Positions 27,401 through 34,987 of a DNA stretch of 64,000 bases are shown in pieces. The translations under genes were made by a program, and so were the position numbers. The notes beneath the pieces were generated by a model. The model was not told where the DNA came from, searched no databases, and saw only the letters and a list, made by a program, of their open reading frames with translations. Every line of letters starts with the position of its first letter. Positions within the stretch are counted from its first letter, which is position 1. This stretch comes from Conexibacter arvalis (GTDB lineage Bacteria > Actinomycetota > Thermoleophilia > Solirubrobacterales > Solirubrobacteraceae), in NCBI RefSeq assembly GCF_014199525.1, contig NZ_JACHNU010000006.1, positions 186,001-250,000 on the forward strand. Reading direction: 5' to 3'.

Positions 27401-27931
27401 ACGATCACCGTCCGCGCGGTCAGAACGGGCAGAACGGTGAACGTCGGCATCGTCGAGGTGCCGCCGACGCCGGAGGAGCCCAACCCGCCGAGAGACCCGA
27501 ACCCGAGAAACGACAGAGACGCGGCGAGAGTCGTCGTCAGAAGAGTCACGCTCGGGCTCACCAAGACGGTCAACCGCAGAGTGTTGCGGGCCGGCCAGCG
27601 CGCGACCTTCACGATCAAGGTCCGCAACCCGAGCCGCAGAGCGACGCTGCGCAACGTGCGCACGTGCGATCGCCTGCCGGCCGGGCTGGCGTTCGTGAAG
27701 GCGACGCCGAAGGCGAAGCTCAGCAAGGGCCGCTACTGCTGGACGGCCAAGACACTCAAGCCGCGCCAGAGCAAGGCGTACCGCATCACCGTGCGGGCGC
27801 TCAACGGCTCGGGCGGCAAGCGCGTCAACCGCGCCACGGCGACCGCCCGTGACGCGAACACCAGACGGGCCAAGCGCGCCGTCCGCGTCATCGGCGGCGC
27901 CGTCAGCCCGGCAGGAGGCGTCACCGGGTAG
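24434..27931 (+). CDS. Large secreted SdrD/DUF11 repeat surface protein
   Basis: This 1165-residue protein has a long signal peptide (cleavage after about VLVLPGVAGAA), an SdrD B-like domain (VSGTAFEDFNDNGVRDSAPVFDAGVGG, about residues 50-150), a large central domain of about 500 residues with paired cysteines, and a second B-like domain (NYVWFDANRDGVQDPDE, with Asp-rich calcium-binding pattern). Then come two clear DUF11 repeats (SIRKAVSSPTAKIGDTITYTLTARNDGP and SIVKRASAATVQLGQTFTYTLTARNNGP) and a third degenerate one with a Lys/Arg-rich end. There is no LPxTG or transmembrane anchor, so it is probably secreted or held by charge. Arginine codons in the DUF11 part are mostly AGA, unusual for this GC content. 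Confidence 0.85.
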   Translation: MRPSTDRRRTARSRMRDGADAVLRARRRTLVPLAAAAAVLVLPGVAGAATVSGTAFEDFNDNGVRDSAPVFDAGVGGIAVTAYGPGGAVLASSTTAADGSYSLNVPDPAARVRLEFTGLPAGYQPARHGARSGTTVQFVDLSGGDATGIDVGVLQPANFCQDNPQLAVACMQFGARDGDHAGDTALRLVADATADNEPPVGGGSQGRLPGEVAGATYAQIGSVFGVANVQGSGFAYSSAYTKRHADWGPGGAGAIYRTDVGQANAGTPNATLFFDVNSLPSRPAGSATRGTNGWVRDSDSFDAVGTTGLGNLVANGDGSALFTVGLGSRELIQVPIPADGSTPTGARTFAIPSPCAVPGDARPMGLGFDKPGNVLYVGGVCSEASRGDPAPRAASADLSIYVYAFDPATGTFSSAPVLDVPLPADRLCTWRSAARPFPDPACGVASATWHPWTRTFTATPSYAQPMLSDIAIVGDDLVLGFRDRWPDQIGANSLSPDGSTAENGVQSGYALRACASGGGFALESNGVCGDVTAGGWRGIADVGPGDGLFYWDQDYNHNPVVPPQGAHDYTGVGGLLQIPGAVSLRQTAQDAANVCPAGMATNTCPTAEGPNSSAGVLYLSNSDGSRDKGYNLYTQDGTSPATATFGKSNGLGDLEALCDAAPIEIGNYVWFDANRDGVQDPDETPVADVVVELLDAAGNVIATTRTDASGQYWFDESNVPGAIQPHTDYTVRIPLDQPALEGWTPTADHTSDALRDSNGVVSGRYVIDPLRTGAAGHNDHTHDFGFFWFNVSIRKAVSSPTAKIGDTITYTLTARNDGPSWATDVVVTDTLPRQLELTGATTSQGTCTTAGNALRCELGTLRPGQVETVTVTAVVHRSGTIVNTAVIRSPGDRDPSDNEDPEEVRVPEPDLSIVKRASAATVQLGQTFTYTLTARNNGPGVARDVVVRDRVPAQLAVVSTRTPVGTCATSRATVRCELGALAEGQAVPVTITVRAVRTGRTVNVGIVEVPPTPEEPNPPRDPNPRNDRDAARVVVRRVTLGLTKTVNRRVLRAGQRATFTIKVRNPSRRATLRNVRTCDRLPAGLAFVKATPKAKLSKGRYCWTAKTLKPRQSKAYRITVRALNGSGGKRVNRATATARDANTRRAKRAVRVIGGAVSPAGGVTG

Positions 27932-27962
27932 CGCCGCCGACCCGAGGACGATCGCAGCATCG

Positions 27963-27994
27963 AACCGGCCGGGCTCGCGAGAGCCCGGCCGGTT
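27963..27994 (+). terminator. Rho-independent-type terminator hairpin of the surface-protein gene
   Basis: AACCGGCCGGGCTC (27963-27976) pairs perfectly with GAGCCCGGCCGGTT (27981-27994) around GCGA, followed by a short T stretch. It lies 31 bases after the stop codon. Confidence 0.85.
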
Positions 27995-28118
27995 TGCGTT
28001 CCGGGGCCGTCGCGCCGTCCTCGTCGGCTCGTTCGCGGCGGGGGCGCCGCCTGCGCCCCGCGCGCCGCCCGCCGTCGCGGACGCCGGGCGCGCCGCGGCG
28101 CGGGTACGCTGCGACGCC

Positions 28119-29285
28119 GTGGAACCGACCGCCGACCTCGACGCGCCGCCGCTGATCCCCGAGCACGGCCGGCTGCGGACGCGTCTCGCCGTCGCCGGCG
28201 CCGACCTGGCGCTGCGGGCGACGCTGCTCCTCAGCCCGCGGCCGGGAGCGCTGCTCGTGCGGCGCGTCTTCGCCGCAGGCGGCGCGCGGACGGCGGCGGC
28301 GCTCGCGCGGCACGCGCCGGACGGGGTCGAGACGGTGCGCGACGAGCGCTACGGCGACGGGCCCGACGCGGTGCTCGACCTCCACCGCCCCGCCGGCGCG
28401 GAGGGGCCGCTGCCGACGGTCGTCTGGATCCACGGCGGCGGCTGGGTCGGCGGCTCCAAGGCGGAGCTGGCCGGCTGGTGCGCGCTGCTGGCGAGCCGCG
28501 GCTGCGCCGTCGCCGCGCCGCGCTACTCGCTCGCCCCCGAGGCGCGCTACCCGACCCCGCTGCGGCAGACGATGGAGGCGCTCGCCCACCTGCGCCGCCA
28601 CGCCGACCGGCTCGGCCTCGACCCCTCCCGGTTCGCGCTCGCCGGCGACTCGGCCGGCGCCCAGATCGCCGCGCAGGCGGCCGCGCTCGTGACGACGCCC
28701 GGCTACGCGGAGGCGGTCGGCGTCGCGCCGACGATCGCGCCCGAGGATTTGCGCGCCGTCGTGCTCGCCTGCGGCCCCTACGACCTCGCCGCGCTCGACG
28801 CCGGCGGCGGGGGCGGCGCGAGCGCCAGCGGCGGCGGTGGTGGACACGGCGCGAGCGGCGACGGCGCGAGCCGCGACGGCGGGAGCGCGCACGCCGTCAG
28901 CGGCGGCGGGCTGGCCGACGGGGCGACCGCGCGTCGGCTCGTGCGCGCGGTGCTGTGGGCCTACTTCGGCGACCGCCGTTACGCCGAGAGCCGGCGCTTC
29001 GCGGCCGCGTCGGTCGCCGACCACGTCACGGCCGCGTTCCCGCCGGCGCTGCTGACGGTCGGCAACGCCGACCCGCTGCGCCCCCACTCCGAGCTGCTCG
29101 CCGCGCGGCTGCGCGACGCCGGCGCGGAGGTCGAGACGCTCTTCTTCCCCGCCGACCGCACGCCCCCGCTCGGCCACGAGTACCAGTTCGACCTCGACGG
29201 CGCGGCGGGCCGGGAGTTCCTCGCCCGCCTCACGGCCTTCCTCGACCACCGCCTCGCGCCGGCGGCGCGCTCCGACGCCGGCTGA
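28119..29285 (+). CDS. Alpha/beta hydrolase, hormone-sensitive-lipase family (esterase)
   Basis: This 388-residue hydrolase has the HSL-family oxyanion motif IHGGGWVGGSK, the nucleophile elbow GDSAGAQ (catalytic Ser) and LTVGNADPLRPHS carrying the acid, with the catalytic His expected in GHEYQF. An inserted Gly/Ser/Ala-rich loop (DAGGGGGASASGGGGGHGAS, about residues 228-268) interrupts the cap side and is probably a repeat expansion. The start is a GTG at 28119; earlier in-frame codons are low-complexity and overlap the upstream terminator. It acts on short acyl esters, substrate unknown. It converges and overlaps by 56 bases with the minus-strand esterase gene. Confidence 0.85.
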   Translation: MEPTADLDAPPLIPEHGRLRTRLAVAGADLALRATLLLSPRPGALLVRRVFAAGGARTAAALARHAPDGVETVRDERYGDGPDAVLDLHRPAGAEGPLPTVVWIHGGGWVGGSKAELAGWCALLASRGCAVAAPRYSLAPEARYPTPLRQTMEALAHLRRHADRLGLDPSRFALAGDSAGAQIAAQAAALVTTPGYAEAVGVAPTIAPEDLRAVVLACGPYDLAALDAGGGGGASASGGGGGHGASGDGASRDGGSAHAVSGGGLADGATARRLVRAVLWAYFGDRRYAESRRFAAASVADHVTAAFPPALLTVGNADPLRPHSELLAARLRDAGAEVETLFFPADRTPPLGHEYQFDLDGAAGREFLARLTAFLDHRLAPAARSDAG

Positions 29286-30198
29286 CGGCGTCGTCGCGAC
29301 CTGGCGCCCGGCGCTCGACTCCGCGCTGCCGCGCTGCGAGCACGTCCGCGAAGAACCGGCGCACGGGGTCGAGGATCGCGAAGCCGTCGTGGCCGACGCC
29401 CGGCACGACGTCGCGGCGGACCCGCACGCCGTGGCGCTCGAGGCTGGCGCCGAGCGCCGCGATGCGGTCGAGGCGGGTCCTGCCGGCGCGCTCGGAGCCG
29501 GGCATCCACAGCCCGTCGCCGGGGCGCAGCGTGATCTCCCACGTCTCGGTGTCCTCGGCGCCGATCACCGTCTGCACCGGCACCTCGCGGATGCGCGCCA
29601 AGTCGACCCGCTTGCCGAACTGCGCGTCGACGTCGCGCACGCCCACCCACCAGTCGAGCTCCGGGTCGAGCAGCGTCACGACGCCCGGGGCGCCGATCGA
29701 AGCGCCGAGCAGCCGCTCGGGGTGCAGGTAGAGGAAGCGGTGGACGAAATGGCCGCCGCCGGAGAAGCCGTGCATCAGGAAGCGGTCGGCGTCGACCCGG
29801 TAGAGCGCCGCGATCTCGTCGACCAGCGCCAGGAGCAGCTCGTCGAAGCGGATCCCGCGGTAGTCGAGCCATTTGTAGTTGTTGACCTCGCCAGGCTCCT
29901 CGATGCCCGCCGGGAACAGCGGCGCGAGCACGATGCAGCCGTGACGCTCGCCGAACTCGGCGAAGCGGTCGCGATAGCCCTCCGCGCGGCGCTCGGTCCC
30001 GTGGACGACGACCGCGAGCGCGTACCGGCGGTCGCTCCTCTCGTAGTCGCTCGGCACGTAGGCGCACCACGCGATGCGCTGGTCGGCACGCGCGGCGAAG
30101 ACCGACGTGTGGCCGAGCTGGTAGTAGCCTGGCCCGCCCTCGACGGGGTAGACCTGCGGCCGCGGCGGCGCCGCGGCGTCGTCGGCAATCTCGCTCAC
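29230..30198 (-). CDS. Alpha/beta hydrolase (feruloyl esterase/PHB depolymerase-like)
   Basis: This 322-residue cytoplasmic hydrolase has nucleophile motif HGFSGGGHFVHRFLYLHP (Ser in GFSGGG), acid region VQTVIGAEDTETWE and the catalytic His in VPGVGHDGF. The central VVVHGTERRAEGYRDRF resembles the family of polyhydroxybutyrate depolymerases and feruloyl esterases. No signal peptide. The GTG start overlaps the stop of the C45 acyltransferase gene (GTGA), so it is the last gene of the leftward operon running from the binding protein through the deacetylase-like and C45 genes. It may hydrolyse an ester in the same substrate. Confidence 0.8.
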   Translation of the reverse strand: MSEIADDAAAPPRPQVYPVEGGPGYYQLGHTSVFAARADQRIAWCAYVPSDYERSDRRYALAVVVHGTERRAEGYRDRFAEFGERHGCIVLAPLFPAGIEEPGEVNNYKWLDYRGIRFDELLLALVDEIAALYRVDADRFLMHGFSGGGHFVHRFLYLHPERLLGASIGAPGVVTLLDPELDWWVGVRDVDAQFGKRVDLARIREVPVQTVIGAEDTETWEITLRPGDGLWMPGSERAGRTRLDRIAALGASLERHGVRVRRDVVPGVGHDGFAILDPVRRFFADVLAARQRGVERRAPGRDDAVSRRRSAPPARGGGRGRP

Positions 30199-31247
30199 GG
30201 AGCCTCCACCTCCACGTACGGCACGTCGCACGGCGGCCCCCACGCCACCCACATCCGGCGGCGGGCCGGGATCGCGATCACGCTCGCGACCGTCGCGTAG
30301 TCGATCTCGTCGTCCTCGCGGAGGTGGCAGACGGCGTCCGGCGCGCCGGTGCGGTCACGCAGGATCTCCGCGACCGCCTCGACCGAGACCTCCGTGGGCG
30401 TCAGCGCCTCGAGCCGCTCGCCGATGCGGGCGTAGCGTGCCCGCGAGTTGCGCAGCCAGGCCGTTCCGGCCCGTTCCTGCGCGGCCAGCTCGGGCGCGAC
30501 GACGTGGTTGGTGTGCCACAGGAACCGTCCCTCCGACTCGACCCGCGCGAGCCCGTCCGGCGTCGTCTCGACCATCGTCGCTCCACCGGGGTCGGCGACG
30601 AGCAGGTTGCGCGACGCGGCGCGTCTCGTCGCCGCGACGGCGTCGATCGCGCCGGCACGGTCGCGCTCGGCGAGCGCGACCCGCGACAACAGATAGCGGG
30701 GCAGCCCGACCCGCCAGCCGGGCGCGTGGATGAAGTTGGCGAAGACGGCGACGCCGGCCGCGTTGATGCCGCACTGGCCGATCTGCCCGGCCGGCGTCAG
30801 CGTCAGCAGCGCCGGCCGTCCCGGCTCGCGCCGCTCCAGCAGCACCATCAGCTCGCGGTAGGCGGGCGGAAGGTCGAGGTTCTGGGCGACGATCAGCTCG
30901 CCGTCGGCGCCCCGTGCCGCGAGCGAGCTGCACTCCGGCGTCGGCGCGGCCAGCTCGGCCCGCAGCTGGAGGACCCACGCGAGCTCGCGTGCGATCCCCG
31001 CGCCCCGTGCGACGCCGTCGACCTCCTCCGCCAGCTCCGGCCGCTGCGCGGCGACCGCGTCGCGGTAGGCGAGGGCGCGGCGCTCAGCCTCTCCCTGCCC
31101 GACGCCCTCGCGCGCCAGCCGTGCGAGCACCGTCTCGACGTGGCGCGCGATCCCGGTCGCCGCCGCCTCGCCGTGGGCGCGCCCGCCGGCCGCGGCCGCC
31201 CCGTTCGCGACGATCCGCGGCGGCGCGACGGCCGCGCCGCTCAGCAC
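30195..31247 (-). CDS. C45-family acyltransferase/amide hydrolase, copy 2
   Basis: This 350-residue protein belongs to the Ntn-hydrolase family C45 (isopenicillin N acyltransferase, acid ceramidase-related). The likely autoprocessing nucleophile is Cys106 in TPECSSLAA. LIVAQNLDL and QIGQCGINAAGVAVFANF match the conserved core, and SRNLLVADPGGATMVETTP the later strand. Such enzymes form or cleave amide bonds of fatty-acyl or aryl-acyl amines after self-cleavage before the Cys. It has no signal peptide. The GTG start at 31247 lies inside the preceding paralogue (overlap 7 bases). The pair probably arose by duplication. Confidence 0.83.
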   Translation of the reverse strand: MLSGAAVAPPRIVANGAAAAGGRAHGEAAATGIARHVETVLARLAREGVGQGEAERRALAYRDAVAAQRPELAEEVDGVARGAGIARELAWVLQLRAELAAPTPECSSLAARGADGELIVAQNLDLPPAYRELMVLLERREPGRPALLTLTPAGQIGQCGINAAGVAVFANFIHAPGWRVGLPRYLLSRVALAERDRAGAIDAVAATRRAASRNLLVADPGGATMVETTPDGLARVESEGRFLWHTNHVVAPELAAQERAGTAWLRNSRARYARIGERLEALTPTEVSVEAVAEILRDRTGAPDAVCHLREDDEIDYATVASVIAIPARRRMWVAWGPPCDVPYVEVEAP

Positions 31248-32338
31248 GGCGCGCACACCGCCGCGCGGTGCCGGTCGAGAGCGACGTCGAGGTAGGGCCG
31301 CTCGCAGGGGTTGCCGTCCGCGATCCACAGCTGGCGCGCGGTCAGGTCGATCACCGTCGACGCGAGCGTCCGGCTGCGCGGCTGCGGGCCGTCGTCGCGC
31401 AGGTGCCTGCAGATGGAGTCGGGATGGCCGACGTGGTCGCGCAGCGCGCGCATCAGGTCCTCGACGGCGACCGGACCGGTCGCGCCGAGCTGCATCTGCA
31501 TCCGCGACTCGCGGTAGAACGAGTCGGGCATCAGCGAGCGGTAGGTGTCGACCACGCACGGGGCGTGGAAGTGGTTGGCGTGCACGAGCAGGCCGTTGCA
31601 GGGGGCATGCGGGTGTTCCTCCCGAGGGGTCGCCTCGATGTCGACCGGCCCGTCCTGGGCCGAGGCGAGCAGGTAGTTGTTCGAGACCGCGCGCGGGGTG
31701 CCGGCGATCGCGGCGACCGCGTCGGCGAGGCTGCGCGCGTGCAGGATCCGGCGTGCGATCACCGCCAGCGGGACGCCGCCCGCGCGCCGATCGCGGTCGG
31801 ACTCGAGGAAGTTGCCGACCGCGCCGACGCCGGCGGAGTTGCATCCTGCGCGGGCGAGCTGGCCGGCCTCGTGGAGCGAGACGACCTCGAAGCCGTCGGC
31901 GTCGACCGAGCGCAGGAGCACCACGACGGACGCCGCCTCGTCGAGCCAGTCCCAGTTCTGGCCGAGCAGCACGTGGCCCTCGGCGGAGCGCTGCGCGAGC
32001 ACGCCGACGGTCGTGCACTCGTGCGCCGGTGCCGGATAGAGCAGCTCCGTGCGGCAGTTGAGCGCGGCGACCGCCGCCAGCGGCTGGCCGGCGCCCTCGG
32101 CGATCCCGCGCAGCTCCTCCAGCGCGTCGCGGTCGTAGGCGCCGATCGTCGGCACGACCGCCTCGGCCCTCCGCAGCGCCTCTCGCCAGCCGAGCCCCGC
32201 GAGCGAGCGGAAGCGCTCCTCGTACAGGCGCAGGTTGCGCTCGATCAGCGTCCCCGTCGCCGCGCCGTACTGGCGGCCGCGCTCGCGGGGGTCGCCGACC
32301 GCTGTGACGATCGGATAGGCGAAGCGCTCAGCCCCCAC
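31241..32338 (-). CDS. C45-family acyltransferase/amide hydrolase, copy 1
   Basis: This 365-residue paralogue of the next gene has nucleophile Cys108 in APAHECTTVGV, core LLGQNWDWLDEA and QLARAGCNSAGVGAVGNFL, then AVSNNYLLASAQDGPVDIEATP. AHECTT is typical of the penicillin V/6-APA acyltransferase branch. Both copies keep the Cys and the Asn/Gly-rich core, so both should be active but may differ in acyl group. The GTG start at 32338 overlaps the deacetylase-like gene by 11 bases, showing tight co-translation. The operon context suggests N-acyl amide breakdown rather than antibiotic synthesis. Confidence 0.85.
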   Translation of the reverse strand: MGAERFAYPIVTAVGDPRERGRQYGAATGTLIERNLRLYEERFRSLAGLGWREALRRAEAVVPTIGAYDRDALEELRGIAEGAGQPLAAVAALNCRTELLYPAPAHECTTVGVLAQRSAEGHVLLGQNWDWLDEAASVVVLLRSVDADGFEVVSLHEAGQLARAGCNSAGVGAVGNFLESDRDRRAGGVPLAVIARRILHARSLADAVAAIAGTPRAVSNNYLLASAQDGPVDIEATPREEHPHAPCNGLLVHANHFHAPCVVDTYRSLMPDSFYRESRMQMQLGATGPVAVEDLMRALRDHVGHPDSICRHLRDDGPQPRSRTLASTVIDLTARQLWIADGNPCERPYLDVALDRHRAAVCAPC

Positions 32339-33188
32339 CGCCGGCCTCCCCCAGCTCAGCCGCGGCGTGCGCCGCGACCTCGCCGGCCGTCGCGATCCAG
32401 ATCTCGTGCGCGCGCAGGTGCGCGAGGAAGCCGTCGAGGAAGCGCAGCCGACCAGGGCGCCCGACGATCTGCGGGTGCATCATCGGCACGAGCAGGCCGC
32501 CGAGCTCGTGGATGCCGGCGAGCTCCTCGTCCCAGATCTCGCGCACCTCCCCGTTGGTCGCCATCTTCTTCGTCCAATGGGCGGCGCTGAACCACCAGTG
32601 CGCCGCGTCGTCGAGCAGGTACGACGTCGGCAGCTCGACGATCTGCGTCCCCGGATGGAGGTACGGATGGACGTCGTCGCTGTGGTTGGAGGAGTGGCGG
32701 AACCCGAGCGCGTCGAGCTGCTGGACCAGCTCGACGCCGAAGTCGGCCGACGGCGAGCGGTAGCCGGAGACTGGCCGGCCGCCGATCCGCTCCAGCAGCT
32801 CGCGCGTGCGGGCGAGGTCGTCGACGTGCTGGTCGGGCCGCATGCTCGCCGGCGCGGCGTGCGTCCAGCCATGGACCGCCAGCTCGTGGCCGTCGGCCGC
32901 GATCGCCTCCACGCGCCCGCGATGGTGCAGCGCGACCTCGCCGACGACGTAGAAGGTCGCGCGCAGCTCGTGCCGCGCGAGCAGCTCGAGCAGCAGCGGG
33001 ACCCCGCGCCGCGCGCCGTACGCGCCCATCGACAAGACGCACGGGCGCCCGGCGTTGAGCGGGTCGTGCGCGACCCAGACCGACTCAGCGTCGAAGTCGA
33101 AGGTCAGCGCGGCCGCGCTGCGCGCGCCGCCTGGCCAGCGCACGGCCGGGTCGCGGTCGTCGTCGGGGCGCATGGAGGCGTACGTCAT
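32328..33188 (-). CDS. Polysaccharide-deacetylase-fold hydrolase (PuuE/amide-hydrolase type)
   Basis: This 286-residue protein has the NodB fold: TFDFDAES with metal/catalytic Asp31-Asp33, HGWTH with His106 and His110, then YRSPSADFG and the late MMHPQIVGRPGRL motif. The TFDFDxE start and the MMHP end are typical of cytoplasmic PuuE-like members that open allantoin or other cyclic amides, not of exported chitin deacetylases, and no signal peptide is present. It lies between the binding-protein gene and the two C45 genes on one strand with at most two bases between genes. Confidence 0.85.
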   Translation of the reverse strand: MTYASMRPDDDRDPAVRWPGGARSAAALTFDFDAESVWVAHDPLNAGRPCVLSMGAYGARRGVPLLLELLARHELRATFYVVGEVALHHRGRVEAIAADGHELAVHGWTHAAPASMRPDQHVDDLARTRELLERIGGRPVSGYRSPSADFGVELVQQLDALGFRHSSNHSDDVHPYLHPGTQIVELPTSYLLDDAAHWWFSAAHWTKKMATNGEVREIWDEELAGIHELGGLLVPMMHPQIVGRPGRLRFLDGFLAHLRAHEIWIATAGEVAAHAAAELGEAGGGG

Positions 33189-33189
33189 C

Positions 33190-34875
33190 TCACGGTGCCC
33201 CGAGATGGGCCGCCCACGGCGAGTTGAGGTAGGCGAGCGTTCGCGGCGCGCCGGTGATCCGGTCGCTCTGGAAGAGCGTCGGCGACGGCGTCACTAGCGG
33301 GATCCACGGCAGGTCCTCGGCGATCAGCCGCTGCGCCTCCACGCCGATCCGGGCCCGCTCCTCCTCGTCGGCGGTCGCGCGCGCTCTCGCCAGCAGTCTC
33401 GTCACCTGGGGGTTGTCGTAGCCGCCGTAGTTGGTGACGCCGCCCGGGGTCGCCATCGCCGTGTAGATCAACAGCGGCTCGGCGGCGTGGTCGAAACTGT
33501 TGGTGATCAGCATGTCGATCCCTCTGCGCGCGTCCCTGTTGCCGAACAGCTCGCCGTACTGATCGGCGGGCAGCTGGCGGACCTCGACGTCGAGGCCGGC
33601 CTCCTTCGCGCTCTCGGCGATCACTGACGCCTCCTCGATCGCCGCCGGGACGGTGCTCGTCGCGAGCACGATCGGGCGTTCCTGCCTGCCGGCCTGCTCG
33701 GCCAGCCTTCTGGCGCCCTCGACGTCGCGGCCGGTCGCCAGCTGCTCGTAGGCGTCGGCCCAGATGTCGCGCGCGTAGCCCCAGAAGCCGGGCGTCGCGG
33801 TCGCGTACAGCGGGGTCGCCGCGCCCTGCCAGATCGCGCTGACGAGGCCATCGCGGTCGATCGCCTTCGACAGCGCCTGGCGACGCTCGCGGCTGGCGAG
33901 CGGGCCGTCGGTCATGTTCAGCACCGCGATGTTCGCGGTCCGCAGCGTCTGCGTGTCGTCGCCGATCGACAGCGTCCCGTTGGTCGCCGCTCTGAGGCTC
34001 GGGATCAGCGACGGCGTGATGCCGAAGCCGCCGTCGAAGGAACCGGCGGCGAAGCCCTGGCTGACGGTCGTCGCGTCCTGCGGCCAGACGAATCTCAGCC
34101 GCTTCAGCCGCGGCCGCAGCTCGGGGTCCCAGTAGCCGGGGTCGGCTCTCAGCGTCAGGTCGGTCGAGCCGTTCCAGCTGTCGAGCTGGAACGGGCCCGA
34201 GCACATCACGCCGACGTCGGGGGTGCCGAAGCGGTCGCCGGCTCTCTCGGTGAAGGCCTTCTCGATCACGGCCGCGCCGAGCGAGCCGAGTCGCGCGTGG
34301 AAGGTGTAGTCGGGCCGCTTGAGGCGGATCGTCACCTCGCGCGGACCGGTCGCCCTGATCGAGGCGACGTTGAGGTAGGGCGTGCGGTAGAAGGAGGCGA
34401 GCGCCGGGTCGAGGTTGCGCTCGAGGCTGAAGACGACGTCCTCGGCCGTGACCGGTCTACCGTTCCAGAACCTCGCCTCCTCGCGCAGCTCGTAGACCCA
34501 GGTGCGCGGGTCGGGGTTGCTCCAGGAGGCGGCGAGGCCCGGCTCGAGTCTGTAGTCGGCGGTCGTGCGCAGCAGCGACTCGCACATGTTGCCGATGATC
34601 TGGTCCTCGGGGTAGTCGTCGAGCTTGATCGGGTCGAGCGTGTACGGCGCCCGGTAGTAGACCCACCAGGTCGCCGAGTCGAGCGGCCGGGTCCCGCGCG
34701 GCGTCGCCGCCGCCTGGGCGGAGCCGGCGGCGCCGTTGCCGGCGGTCGTCGCGGCGGTCGCGCCGCCGCCGCTCTCCCCTCCGCCGCCGCATCCGGCGAT
34801 CGCCGCCGCCGCCACCGCGGCGGCGAGCGCCGTCGCGCGGCCGGCTCCGCCACGCGTCCTCAACAACCCGAGCAT
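33190..34875 (-). CDS. ABC transporter substrate-binding lipoprotein (peptide/oligopeptide type, SBP_bac_5)
   Basis: This 561-residue receptor has a lipoprotein signal (AAAIAGCGGGG, lipobox Cys) and a family-5 solute-binding domain: DPIKLDDYPEDQIIGNMCESLL, LEPGLAASWSNPDPRTWVYELREEARFWNGRPVTAEDVVFSLERNLDP and RRQALSKAIDRDGLVSAIWQG are classical. It captures the substrate for the divergently encoded DppBCDF transporter. The ATG at 34875 has an AGGG site five bases upstream, and a GTG at 34887 is the alternative. Arginine is often encoded by AGA. It heads the leftward catabolic operon. Confidence 0.92.
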   Translation of the reverse strand: MLGLLRTRGGAGRATALAAAVAAAAIAGCGGGGESGGGATAATTAGNGAAGSAQAAATPRGTRPLDSATWWVYYRAPYTLDPIKLDDYPEDQIIGNMCESLLRTTADYRLEPGLAASWSNPDPRTWVYELREEARFWNGRPVTAEDVVFSLERNLDPALASFYRTPYLNVASIRATGPREVTIRLKRPDYTFHARLGSLGAAVIEKAFTERAGDRFGTPDVGVMCSGPFQLDSWNGSTDLTLRADPGYWDPELRPRLKRLRFVWPQDATTVSQGFAAGSFDGGFGITPSLIPSLRAATNGTLSIGDDTQTLRTANIAVLNMTDGPLASRERRQALSKAIDRDGLVSAIWQGAATPLYATATPGFWGYARDIWADAYEQLATGRDVEGARRLAEQAGRQERPIVLATSTVPAAIEEASVIAESAKEAGLDVEVRQLPADQYGELFGNRDARRGIDMLITNSFDHAAEPLLIYTAMATPGGVTNYGGYDNPQVTRLLARARATADEEERARIGVEAQRLIAEDLPWIPLVTPSPTLFQSDRITGAPRTLAYLNSPWAAHLGAP

Positions 34876-34887
34876 CTCTTCCCTCAC

Positions 34888-34987
34888 GTCTCCAATCGAC
34901 TGTACTGAACAGCTGTTCTAATCCTGAATCGCACAGTTGTCAAGGATTCGTTGCTGATATCCACGACTTCTGTCATCTTGTTCAGCA
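34888..34987. promoter_or_regulatory. Divergent promoter region with inverted repeats
   Basis: The AT-richer 100 bases between the binding-protein gene and dppB contain the perfect 12-base palindrome GAACAGCTGTTC (34907-34918) and, 60 bases on, the spaced half-sites GTTCA and TGAAC (34980-34998) reaching into the dppB start. The shared GAAC/GTTC half-site suggests one regulator for both operons, most simply the TetR protein encoded at 38728. Confidence 0.6.

Noticed and set aside
27963-27994. This perfect palindrome as another dispersed repeat copy
   Set aside because: It follows a stop codon by 31 bases, has a four-base loop and a T stretch, and shares no arm sequence with the other palindromes; terminator is the better call.
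28119-29285. The longer in-frame start near 27849 for the HSL esterase
   Set aside because: It would overlap the surface-protein gene and its terminator, and the added residues are low-complexity.
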